From Azolla caroliniana (taxonomy: Eukaryota; Polypodiophyta): a DNA stretch of 64,000 bases. Below the pieces are notes generated by a model. It did not search any database and had not been told where the DNA came from. It saw only the letters and a list, made by a program, of their open reading frames with translations. Where the stretch lies: NCBI GenBank assembly GCA_043228905.1, contig JBHGNT010000016.1, positions 1,798,001 through 1,862,000 of the forward strand, in the 5' to 3' direction. Positions within the stretch are counted from its first letter, which is position 1; each line of letters opens with the position of its first letter. Shown in pieces: positions 45,254-57,682 of this stretch. The position numbers and the translations under genes were made by a program.

Positions 45254-48200
45254 TCACCATCTTTCAGAAGGGGGTCTTCGAGGAGCCACTATACATTTCC
45301 TTGTGCTATGCTCTCTTGGCAATATTCCATCAGACAGACTATCATTTGCATTAGGCAAATTTTCTCTCTGGCGCCAAACACCACTACTTCTGCCACGCCA
45401 TTGTTCATTTGTGCGATCAAGATTAACTACACGTTGTGTTTGCTTGTATATCACTTTACCCCCTAACTTATCAGTCTTTGTACTCAAAGATGACATGGCT
45501 TTCACAATACCTTCCTTCTTTTGTTTGTTTATCGATGGTCCTCCTGCCTGCTCAGTCTTCCCATCCAAAGAAGCCAAGGTCTTTGCTAAGTAGCTTCCTT
45601 CCTTGAAATCACTATGAGTCAGGGTCTTTGCTAAGTAACTTACTTCCTTCAATTCCCTATGGGTGACTGACCCTAGCTGACCCTTTGAGCTCTCTGGAAA
45701 AGAGGCTACTTTTTTATTTACTGGGGCACCAGGGGGATTTGGTGATAATCCTCCATCATGAAAAGGCATTTGTATGCACCACTTGCCTTTCAGTGTAACT
45801 TCAGATCCCTGCTTTTGAGTACTTACTAGCGGGGGAAAAACACTAACTTCATTTATACCAGATTCAAATGCCACTGGCAGTCTACTATTTACTTCAGGTG
45901 AGTTACCCTCTTCATTGGATAGTGGTAGTAGGTTTCCTTTCGGCCGCTTAGTTTTCTTCTGCAGTTCTGCTTGAGCATCTCTATTATTATCCAACTGCAA
46001 GCACGCATTGACCTTTTCTTCAATCAGATTTTCCATAGCACTCTTTGCTTCAGCAGAGATACCCTCTTCTATAATCAGAGGAACAACCTTAGTCTTTTCC
46101 GTCCTAGTTTTATTCTTGGTCTCACTGAACTCCTCTTCAATTAAATTTTCCATGAAGGGCACCAGATCCTTAGTTCTTTCTTGACGAACATTTTGCAAAT
46201 GTTGTTTTCTACTCTTTGAATATATACTCATTGATGCCAATTTAATCACTGTGGTTTTCTCCAATGGATTTCTCTTGACTCTATATCGACCCATTTTTGA
46301 ATGGACTTGTACTAGCCAAGGTTGTAGACCCAAAGTTTGAGATTCTAAAGGCCAGAGAAATATAGCATCAAGCAATTCCGGTAGATCACAATCTGACCAT
46401 AGGTTATGGAGCATATCAGCAGCAGATTTGAAAGCTTTGAAAATCATATTAGATGAAGTTCTTTGTACAGATCTTGCACAGTTCTCCGCACGATCGAACG
46501 GGTCCTCAACCTACACACATGATGCCAGGACAAAGGATTATGCGTACAACCATTATAATTCTTTAACCAAAGGTGGAAAACATTTATAAAGCAATTGCAT
46601 ACAGTCATTGCAAATTGCTTGTTCCTCCAATCTGTGCATGTTGAGGCCCTATCACCCCATTTTCCACTGAAAGTACAGACAGCCAAGCCTTCTCTCCAGA
46701 GCTCTGTTACTGCTGAAAACTACAAGAATCAGCAGTTTTTTTAGTAATGCGTTACATTAAGGGTACAAAACCTCAATGTGAGATGAAAAACATACAAGAA
46801 TAAATTACAATGGAATAACCAGGAGATCACCATATCTGTCTCATGATTACAAATATTCAAAGAAGAGGATACATATATGCTCCTCTACATTGTTTGAGGC
46901 ATAGAAAGAATGTAGAGATTAAGACTGGGTCTCTTACCCTTTTAATGAAAATAATGTCGTATTCTTTAGTTTTAAAATCTGTATGAGCAATATATTCCAA
47001 ACTAGAATATTGTCCGTACACCAAATGTAGACAAGAAACATACTCATGCCAATGGGCTTGTAATGTGAAAGGGCAAGAGCTATCATGTAAATCCAATTTA
47101 GGGCTAACATTAGGTCCTCATCCTCTCCCCTTTGCGTCCACTAAGGGCTGCTTTCCTCCATGTAGCTTTTTTACACTAATTAATTGGGATGTACATGTCT
47201 TTTACTCATCAATGATCTATTTAATTGAGACATTGCATATGTTTTCTCATATAATAATTATCTATTAAATTAAGACAAACATATTTCTTAATTGGTGTAG
47301 TTTAGGGGTGTGTTAAAGTTAATTTATCGTATAAAGAAGCCTTTGAGGCTTCCTCCGTTGTATGGAGTGTACAGATAGGTGCTTTTATGTGTTAAAGTAT
47401 GACATGTTCTTTGCGACTGTGGACTGCTCAATTCATACTCTCCCCCTTTACTTTCCTAACTCTCCCACTTAATTGATAATTATGCAGATAGTTCATATCT
47501 AGTAACAGTTTTCTTTTTAACTGCAAGCAAGCAAAAATGGTAGAATGTCAATTGACCTGATGTGGTCTACGATATAACATGGCTATTACACACTTTGAAC
47601 CTGATTTCAACAAAGTCCTAGTCATGGTCTAATTGATTGCTGAGACCACATAAACTCAACAGGTCACAACCTTTGGATCTGATGGACATTAAAATATAGA
47701 GTATAAATAATGAATATTGCAATTTAAACAAAAGACAGGCTAGCATCTTCACCAAATACGGAATCTCTGCAGTTGACAACTTTTTTTATATGTCGTGCTA
47801 ATATTAACATCGCTAGACCAAACTAACAATTTCATATAGAACATAAATAAAACAAACGGTAAAGATCAAGGAGAAGAAGAAAATTAGAACATCCCACCAA
47901 CATAGTGCCATGTACGCATACATAACGATCCAAAGCATACCTGGTTAAAAAATGATGTGAACAGCTCTGCAACAGTGCTTTTGTTCTGCCTGCCAAACTC
48001 TTCTATGATGAATGGCTGGATTTTCCTCCAACAATCATCCAAAACCTTCTCAGCACAATTCCGTGGATCTACGCATAAATTAATCTTAATAATACTCCAA
48101 AATTCCAACACACATGAGCATCTGTAAAGCATACTTATCATACTTGCCTGATAACTGTCTAGCAACATCTTCATCTAAAAGTGCATTAAGTGGAGGTAAT

Positions 48201-49699
48201 ATTGGTGGTGAACGTGTCTGAAATGTACATCACCAGCATATATCATGAAAAAAATTCATATGGACTGATGCTAAACCGAAATATATACTTCTAATGTTAA
48301 TATGTTGGTTTTCACAGATTACTTGCAAATGGAAGATAGCAAGCAAGCACAATGCAAATGAGTTCAATGTGCCCGCCTTTGGATCATTAATGTGATTTGC
48401 CTTCGCCCAGAACTTAACCTACAAGAATCAATTTAGCATTTAACATGTGCTTCATATTTGAAAGTATTCTAAGTTAACACAGAAATGTCAAAGATAATTG
48501 ATTACCAGAAAAATCAAATCACGACACCTTGAATCTATCTCACCAATCCAGCGCAATAACCGTGACTTTAGTACAGCCACATTATTATGAACTGATACGT
48601 CGCATGATATATTATATTGCATATCTTCAAAGCTAACGAGTGGCACACGTGCACCTGGAACTAACATAACTTTCCGGCAAGGAGCTAAGAAAAAGTATGC
48701 AGCCATGAGGTTAGATGCTTAACAAAACCCGGCTTCCAAAATTAACCCTCCTTACAAAGCAAGATGATATAAAGACAATACACCTCATAAGATTCTTTCC
48801 TCGACAATTGAAACAAAACTTTCAAGTTCCACAACAATCAAGTCTTATGTGTATGTTTATATGAAAATTAAATGTGTATATACTTGTATGCATAGAAGTA
48901 TGTTCTGTCATGGACACAAAAGGCCAATAACAAAAAATAAGACAAGTGCCAAAGTGTAATGAGCCACCTTTATATATCACATTATTCATGAAGGAACGTA
49001 GAATTTTGACTTTTTCTCTTTTGCTGATCTTTTCAAACACATACTTGTTGGACAACTCTAAAGATAGATCCAAATCTGCCCATCGAGAATAGAAATTGGA
49101 TTCAAAGGACCCAAACGCACTAAGTCTTGCTCCTGCATTAGATAACAAACAGCAGCCATACATATATGAGTGTATTATATATGTATATACATATAAAAAA
49201 TATGACAACCGCCAACTAGTTTGCCCTATTCATATCAATGCTAAAATGTGGATGCAAACTGGGAAGTCAAACCTAACCAACATGTGCACTGCCTTAGGAG
49301 AAATATATACACGCATAAGTAAAGACTTTGCTAATTCCATATAACTTTCAGAAACTTGCCTTGGTAATTCTCCATATTAGTAATTGCTGATGACAAATTA
49401 TTGAGAATGTTCAACCTTGCTAGATAGTCAGCTTCCTTTGGCTGGAGTTCAAAAGCAAGGTCATCAAGAAAGCCCTGAAATTCACATATTAATTCACTTT
49501 GACATGCTCCTGTATTATACTGCCTCTGAGACTCCATTTCAACAGCTCGCATAGGCAAATATGATGCAACAGTATCATCATCACTAAGACCTGTCGAATA
49601 GCACATTAACCAATTAAGCATAAAGCAGAAGATACTGAGATGGATCAGTGTCAAACACTTACATAGTTCATCACCAACTATTCCAAATTCAAACTCCAT
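45254..49699 (-). CDS. HESO1-like terminal uridylyltransferase, copy A
   Basis: Nine coding exons: 49699-49663, 49590-49360, 49132-48968, 48684-48506, 48418-48323, 48217-48148, 48068-47941, 46719-46603 and 46510-45254, giving 759 residues in frame. The nucleotidyltransferase core has FGSF (97-99), RWADLD with catalytic Asp 109 and 111, and ISCDVSV with the third Asp at 173. The helical part reads LLRWIGEIDSRCRDLIFLVKFWAK, AGTLNSFALCLL and ILPPL. The PAP-associated part has CTFSGKWGD and VEDPFDRAENCARSV (342 onward). This order matches HESO1, which uridylates unmethylated small RNAs and cleaved transcripts; substrate here is inferred. The tail carries a twice-repeated NNxxxxxELQKK/EEGNS-type segment and ends with SSGVWRQR plus about 36 residues. 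The introns after exon 2 and exon 6 use GC donors. Neighbour 52885-57587 is its tandem duplicate. Confidence 0.88.
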
Positions 49700-50850
49700 T
49701 TCTACAATTTTAAGTTTGCAGACAAAATGGCAGTCTGATTGATGGACTACAATGATTGATCAGATTCTGATTTGATATTCCAGTCAATAGCGTTCCTGCA
49801 GCACAAAATAGAACGTGCCAAGATAATCACTAGAACCAGGAAATGATAAGTTCAATTTAGCCACGTTTACAGATTTTTAAGACTTCACACTAGTTTTCCA
49901 AATACATTCTGCACGAGCTTCTGTATTTCTAGTTCTTGGAAGTCCAGCATAATTAACGTACAAAAAGGTACACATGCTTATGAAAATAATCCTATGATCC
50001 TTATGTATGGTTTATATGTACAATTATGATTGTCGGATATTAGGATAGAGACTGAGGTGAATTTATTGTAGACACTTTATCGCTTCATACTTATGTTTCT
50101 AAGTAGATTTATATGCATATGTACATTGCATTACGTATATACACAACCATGTCGATGGATCTTAAAAATGGCAGAGAAAAACAGAGAAATGGTGGATGGC
50201 CTTCAGATACATGAAATTTTAACAAGTTATACTACTTTTCCAGCAGATTATGTAGATGTGTTTGCAATCTGTTTACACGTACAGACATATGTGCATATGT
50301 ATGTAGGTAGGTAAGTATGTATATACGTATGTATGCATGCATGAATTTGTTAAGACTCTTGCACTTATGCATTATATGAGGAACACAAATGTGTGTGTAT
50401 ATGCAAATAATGCCCGTGGATACAAGACTATAAGATATACTTATGACACAAATGGGATGTAATGCATATGTAAACGCAACAGAAAAGTGAGGTTCGTTTT
50501 ACGAATCAAGCAGATGTTGAGATATCCTACAGAGAGAGGAAATACGTGCTAATTGTGAGCATGCCTTCTGTAACGTAGGATTCCTGGTAAAGCTGAAAAT
50601 CAGCCGGCATACATAGTGAGCAGAGATTAGGGCAGATTCTGTATTACTTCAACACAAGGGAAAAGGCGACAGATGAAAGAATTTAACCTGTTGATCACTC
50701 GCCTCTGAGACAACGTCGAGAATACCATGGATTCTAAGGGCAATACCTCCCCGCCTTCTGTCGTTACAGTGCTTCTTCGTCTTCGTCAGAACAACGCATG
50801 GATTCCTTCCTCCTTGCTTTCGGTCGTTTCTTTCTTCCGGCGAAAGGGGG
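49663..50850 (-). other. 5' leader exon and intron of copy A
   Basis: An acceptor (GTGCTGCAG before 49795) and an upstream exon ending at 50703 imply a leader intron at 50702-49796. The donor reads AG followed by GCGAGT, whereas copy B has GTGAGT at the same place. The upstream exon contains a minus-strand ATG from which a short upstream ORF could run across the junction and stop before the main start. Confidence 0.55.
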
Positions 50851-52884
50851 GAAGGCCATTGGCCGGCCGCCGGTAAATCTCTATGTATTTGTTGGCCGGC
50901 CAAAACTTGGTTAGCCCTCGGGGCCTCGACGGACGGACGGACGGACAGATAGACTCACTGATCGGACATCCATGCTCGTGTTTGTTGAACAAAGTCCTCG
51001 GACACTGAACAACCACTATTGTGCCTCTCATGCAAAAAAACTCTAGAGGGGCGCCGATCAAACCGCTCCTCGGAAAATCCACACCCGATTGATGAGCTAC
51101 GTAAATTGTTTGTAAGTTTCCCGAGGAATGGAAGTAGGTATGCTATGTAAGATCTTTCTAACCAATGAAGATCCAATCAATCGCAAAGAGGTATTGCTTT
51201 GCATTTGGTTCAGTTACTCAATGCACAGACTAAAATACTTGTTGATGTTGCTAATATGTCACAAAAGCATTTGTCCGAAAACAATTCAATACAAATATGA
51301 ATCACTTGTGGAAATCCATCTTGAGGTGGCATAATCTCCCTAGTCATTATCTCATTAGACAATCAGACACAGTCCCCTACATCGGATCGATCGAACAAAG
51401 CATCCCCAATAAATAAAACGAGCTTTTCTAACTTACCAATTGCTTGGTTATGTTGAAGTCTTCTTATCTTCTCAAATTCATAAGAGTAGGTCAACTTCTA
51501 CTTAACACTTTCCCAGATAAAGAAGTAAAATGTCTTTTACATATCACAATATTAATAAGACTATATTTGAAGTTTTTTGAACAAATGAATCACAATGTTA
51601 CATCACTAGGTATATTTAATCATTGACTCTCTTTGTTAGTCATAGCGTAAACCTTAAGTCTCCATCGTAAGCGTTTGAGCTCAACTTCTTGTACATGGGT
51701 GTGGTTAATATCTTCATTTCATTAATAAGAGTTGTTGTCATTGTTGATTTCTTGTGTGGACCTTCCTTTAATTCAATGAATGTGGTAACAAAGGTTAACA
51801 CTCTTTCATTAATGTAGTCGTCATTTTTTTATCATGTATAAGCATCATATCATGAAGGTGATTTGTTAGCTAGTTCCCTCTATTGGCATGCTTGGGAGCG
51901 GTTAGCCCCTTATCTCCCTTATCTAGCCAACACAATTTGTTTGCCAATGGGACTCTCATCATATGTTAAATAGGTTACATGGATAATTACTTTAACAAGA
52001 CTCACTTGAAAATTATGACTTGAGTAATATTTCTAGTGCCACATTCTTGGGAACATGCTTCAAAATCATTGGTATGACAAGAAATGTAAAGAATTGTATT
52101 AACAACTTCATACAAATGTAAACCTTGGGAGATTACACAACAAATAACTTATGAGGAAACAGAATGTTGGGACTTATGCATGCTACCTCTTCATGAGCAA
52201 TGACTCAACCATTTGTAGAAACATACCCACGTTGACTCTCCAACATTCTATCTTGACCCTATCAAGAGGATAAAGTGAAGTCATGGATGCCTAAGCATAT
52301 CTAAGAATTAGTTTACAAGCACGAACAAGTGCTTCTCTACAACTCAAGCGACTGAAGATCCACTCAAGGACATGAAGCTATAGCCATTCTAGAACAGCGC
52401 CACCATCCATACTTCCAACATATCTATGGCAGCTCTATGGCATGCCCCACTATAAAGATAATTTCATGAACTTCTTCAATGATGGATTCATATAGAGATT
52501 GAGGTACTTGAACAGTCTACATGCCCCATACTGCACGTAAAGCAATTGGCCAATCAGAGTTTCCTCCCAGCAACTAGAGATGAAAGCAAGATCAGCAATA
52601 AGCATACCTAGAGCTGAAAGATTTTGCAGATTATGTGTACATTATGTTTATGAATAGAGAGACTCCATGTTGGCTCTTTCCTTTCATTATGTGTATGCTC
52701 AAAAATAGAATCAGGACATCTTGCAAAAGACTATGGATCATTCCAAGCCCATGGTCAAACTAGTTGGTAAGAAATGCATAATTATACAATGAAATGTCCA
52801 TATAGCTTCTTTCATCAGTACCACAAGCCTCCAATAATGAAATACAACTTATGATACAGTAATCAGTTATACAAGTGTTCTTGA
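50851..52884. other. Intergenic DNA between the uridylyltransferase copies
   Basis: The first 500 bp (to about 51,340) resembles 59,560-60,080 beyond copy B (shared GAACATCCATGCT-like and AAGATCCAATC segments), so it belongs to the duplicated block. It includes a GGAC run near 50928-50945. From 51,340 to 52,670 I see nothing recognisable. 52,680-52,860 resembles the 3' flank of copy A. Confidence 0.6.
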
Positions 52885-55800
52885 TCAAACACCACTACTT
52901 GTGCCATAATTTGAACGCTGTTGTTCATTTGTGCGATTGAGTTTGACTACACGTTGTCTTTGCTTGTATATCACTTTATGCCCTGCCTCATCAGACTTTG
53001 TACCCGAAGACGACATGGGTTTCACAATACCTTCTTTCTTTTGTTTGTTTATCGATGGTCCTCCTGCCCGCTCAGTCTTCCCATCCAAAGAAGGGAAGGT
53101 CTTTGCTAAGTAGCTTCCTTCCTTGGACTCACTATGAGTCAGGGTCTTCGCTACGTAACTTGCTTCCTTGAATTCCCTATGAGCGACAAACCTCGGCTGG
53201 GCCTTTGAACTCTCTGGGAAAGTTGCTCCTTGTTTATTTACGTGGGCACCAGGGGGCTTTGGTGATAATCCTCCATCTTGAAGTGGCATTTGTATGCACC
53301 GCTTGCCTTTAAGTGTGGTTATATTTTTATCTTGAACCTCACGTCCCAGCTTCTGAGCACTTACTAGTACAGGAAATGTATTAGCTTCATTTACGTTAGG
53401 TTCTGATCTCTCTTTTGTTCCAACATTTTCTACCTTTACGGATTTTGCCTCATTCAGAAAGCCAAAGGTTTGCAGTTGAAAGCATCGAATTTCCTCTTTT
53501 TGCACACTATTTTCCATTTTCGACATCTCAATCAACGTAGAATTACGCTTATGTAGACTTAGGATTTCTCTTTCGGAACCTGTGTCCAAATCATCACAAA
53601 TGGTTTGGTTACTAGCTACCTTCCTTTCATAAGGATATTCACAATCTCTTGAAGTATCTTTCCTTCCTTTCAATATTGCTCTCATCCTTTCTGCTCGTTC
53701 TTTGCCATTTTGATTCTTTTCATTTGTAATCTTCATCTCTAGCTGAGAAACTACTGTTTCCAACTCTATCACTGTGTTTTCAAGTTGAGAAATAGTGATC
53801 TCCTGTGCCTTCACTTTGACTTTTTCCAGCTTCAACTTTGATATGAGGTCTATATTTTCCTCCCCAAGTTCCTTCAAATCACTTTCGCGTTCTTCAAGAT
53901 CTTTCGTAACAACATCTACCATATTCTTTAGAGCTTCATTTGCTATTTTTAGCCCTGTAATATCCAACTCATGAACTAAGTTAGTATCTTCCAATTCCAT
54001 CTTTCCCTTCAATAACTTTTCAAGCTCTTGTTCTTTTGCAAAGACCTTGTTTTCTAATATCTCATTCTTGCGTATTTCTTCTGAAAGCGTCTTCTTTAGT
54101 ACATAAAGCTCTTGCTTCACAGATACTCTCTTCTTTACTTGAGCTGAGTTACCCTCTTCATTGGGCAGTGGAAGTACCTTTCCTTTCAGCCTTCTAGCTT
54201 TCTTCTGTAGTTCTATTTTAGCTTCTCCATTATTATTCAGCTGTGAGGACAGACTGAAATTTTTTTCAATGGGATTTGTCGCAACATTCTTTACTTCAGC
54301 AGAATTACCCTCTATACTGGTCAGTGGAACTACTTTCTTTTTACCTGTCCTAATTTCATTCTTGGCCTCTACTTTACCTTCTCCATTATTATCCAACTGC
54401 AAGCACCCCCTCAATTCTTCTTCAATGGGATTTTCTACAAATGGCACCAGCTCCTTGGGTTTTCCTTTATGAGCATTTTTCGAGTATTTGCTGTTTGATG
54501 TCAATTTAACCGCTCTGGTTATCTCAAATGTATTTCTTTTGACTCTATATACGGTTGTTTTTGAATGAACTTGTGAGAGCCAATGTTGTAGACCCAAAGA
54601 TTGAATGTTTAAAGGCCAGCAAAATATAGCATCAAGCAATCCTGGTAGATCACAAACTGACAACGGATTATAGAGCTTATCAGCTGAGGATTCAAAAGCT
54701 TTGAAAATCATACTAGATTCTGCATCTTGTACAGATCTAGCACAGTTCTCAGCACGATCAAATGGGTCTTCAACCTACGCACATGCCAAAACAAAGTATT
54801 CTTGAGAACAATCATCATGAAACTTTAACCAAAGATGAACAATAATTATAAAGCATGTTAAATAGCAGTAGAGGGATAACATACAGTCATTGCAAATCCC
54901 TTGCTTCTCCACTTTGCACATGTTGAGTCTCTATCACCCCATTCTCCCGAGAAAGTACAGACGGCCAAACCTTGTCTCCAAAATTCTGTTACTACTGAAA
55001 ACTATGAAAAACCAGCAGTTTTTTTGTGATACGTTACATTATTGGTAGACAACTAGATTGAGATAAAATCACACAAAAATAAATTACAACACGAAATGAC
55101 TAGGAAATCATTATATATCATGTCTAGAAACATAGAAAGAATATAAAGATTACGATCAGATCTCTTACACTCCTTCCTAACCCTCCCCCTTTATTCGTAA
55201 ACTTGTGGATAGTGCATTTTCTGTTATGTTTATATTCCTAACTGCAAGCAATTATCACAATGGATCTAATGTAGTATAACATATAGCTATTACAGATTTC
55301 GAACCAGATTTCCACAAAGTGGTAGTCATGTTCTAATTACTGCTAAGACCAAACATACTTGGCAGCTCACTCTTCTGGATCCAATGCAGATTAGAAGTTT
55401 GAGTATCATAGAAAACATTGCAAAACATTGAGTACGAACAATGTGTGTTGCAGCTTAAAAGCTGGCTCCAATAGCATACTAATACATGGGTATGGCAATG
55501 AATATTGCAGAACATTGCGTAAGAACAATGAATATTGCAGCTAAAATGCTAGACCTGATGCAAATTAATTTATATTGAGAACAAACAATGAATATTGCAG
55601 CTAAAATGCTAGACCTGATGCACATTAATTTATATTGAGAACAAACAATGAATATTGCAAAACATGGAATAAGAACAATGAATATTGCAGCTAAAATGCT
55701 GGATCTGATGCACATTAAAATATTGAGAACAAACAATGAATATTGCAAAACATAGAATAAGAACAGTGAATAATGCAGCTTAGACACATTAACTGAATGA

Positions 55801-57587
55801 ACCAAAAAGAGAGACAGACAGCTCCAACTACATAAGGAATCTCGTGATAGCACTTCAACACAGCATCCCCAAATTAAGAGTTCCAGACACAACATAAATA
55901 AAATAAAGGATAAAGACCAATATAAGAAGAAAAAATAGACCCACCAACAGGGAACCATGCATGCATAAGTACACAAAGCAAACCTGGTTGAAAAAAGATT
56001 TGAACAGTTCTGCTACAGTGCTTTTATTCTGGTCACCAAACTTTCGTATGATGAATGGCTTGATCTTCTCCAAACAATCATCCAGAACCTTATCAACACA
56101 ATTCCGAGCACCTAAATACGCATTAACTTTAATAACGCTCGAAAAATACATCACCATCTGCAAAGAACACTTATCATACTTGCCTAATAACTGTCTAGCA
56201 ACATCTTCATCCAAAATGGCATTAAGCGGTGGTAATATTGGTGGTGAACGCGTCTGGAATGTATATCATCAGCATAACTTGAGAAAATTTCACGTGGTCG
56301 GATCCTAAAGCCAAATTTCTAATGTTTAAATGTCACTTCATGGCTTACTTGTAAATGGAAGATCACAAGCAAGCATAACGCAAATGAGTTCAATGTGCCC
56401 GCCTTTGGATCATTTATGCAATGTGCCTTGGCCCAGAACTTAACCTACAAGAGTAATTTTTGCATTTAAAATGTGCTTCATAAGCGAATGTATCCTAAGC
56501 TAATTCAGGAATGTCAGAAATAATTGTTTACCAGAAAAATCAAATCACGACACCTTGAATCTATCATGCCAATCCAGCGGAGCAACCGTGATTTTAGTAC
56601 AGCCGCATCATTTTCAACTGATACATCACATGAAATGTTATGTTGCATATCTTGAAAGCTAATAATTGGCACACGTGCGTCTGCAACTAATATCGCGTTC
56701 CGACCCAGACCTAGGAAAAGCATAGACTAATGAGGTTAGGTGCTTGATCTCTGGCTCTTTTTCAAGGTTTTCCCTCCTCTAGCACGACGAGATAAAGACA
56801 ATATATCATGGACACAGAAGCCAATTAATAATAATAAATAAGACAAGTGACAAAGTGTAGGGAAGCACCTCTACGTATCACATCATTCAAGAAAAGCTGT
56901 AGAACTTTGATTTTTTCTTTCTTGCTGATTTGCTCAGAGGCATATCTGTTGGACAGCTCTAAAGACAGGTCCAAATCTGCCCATCGAGAAAAGAAATCGT
57001 ACTCAAAAGACCCAAATGTATTTAGTTTTGATCCTGCATTTAAACATAGGATCAATTTTAGCTGACACAGGAAACGGAATTCACAATATGTGTGTACATC
57101 ACAAGAAGCAACAACCAATTATTCCTTCTTATTCGTATCAATGCTTAAACGTATGCACAGACTTAGGGGCCAAATCCAACTAGTCAAGGAGAAAAAGCTA
57201 CATATCTATACAAATACTGTATTAATTCCTTGTAAATTTCAGGAACTTGCCTTGCCAATTCTTTGTATTATCCATCGCTGATGTCAAATTATTGAGAATT
57301 TCCAACCTTGCTTGATAATCAACTTCCCCTGGCTGGAGTTCAAAAGCAAGGTCATGAAGGAAATCCTGAAATTTGCATATTAATTCATTTTCACATGCTC
57401 CTATATCACACTGCCTCTGAGACTCCATTTCAACTGCTCGCATAGGTAAATCTGATGCAAGACTACTAAGACCTGTATGGTAGAACATTTGCCAATTAAG
57501 TAGATACAGAAAGCAGAAGATACAGAAGTGGATCCATGTCAAATACTTACATGATTCATTGCCAGCTATGCCAAACTCAAAATCCAT
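52885..57587 (-). CDS. HESO1-like terminal uridylyltransferase, copy B, with coiled-coil tail
   Basis: Nine coding exons: 57587-57551, 57472-57251, 57033-56869, 56710-56532, 56444-56349, 56253-56184, 56111-55984, 55001-54885 and 54774-52885, giving 967 residues. Exon phases are identical to copy A, and exon lengths match except exon 2 (9 nt shorter) and the last exon. Catalytic signatures are FGSF (93-96), WADLD (Asp 106, 108), ISCDVSV (Asp 170), CTFSGEWGD and VEDPFDRAENCARSV (339 onward), all intact. Exon 9 adds a heptad-rich region at about residues 550-710 (VLKKTLSEEIRKNEILENKV, LENTVIELETVVSQLEMKI) that is absent from copy A, suggesting dimerisation or partner binding. The tail ends at SSGV; a TGA stands where copy A has TGG, removing the WRQR motif. 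GC donors follow exons 2 and 6 as in A. RNA 3'-uridylation is inferred from family. Confidence 0.88.
55430..55790. repeat. 30/60-bp minisatellite in copy B intron
   Basis: Units beginning AACAATGAATATTGCA start near 55525, 55585, 55645, 55675 and 55735, giving 60-bp and 30-bp spacings. Copy A has a single AATGAATATTGCA at the matching intron (near 47711), so the array expanded after duplication. Confidence 0.85.
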
Positions 57588-57682
57588 TGCTACAATTTTT
57601 AGTTTGCGAACATAATGACAGTCCAATGGTGGATAATGACAATTCTTCCGATGGCGATCTGATATCCTGAGCTATACCATTC

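Noticed and set aside
55479-55976. Minus ORF of 165 residues with repeated SILAAIFIV segments that resemble membrane helices
   Set aside because: It is the minisatellite of the copy B intron read through; the repeats explain the hydrophobic periodicity.
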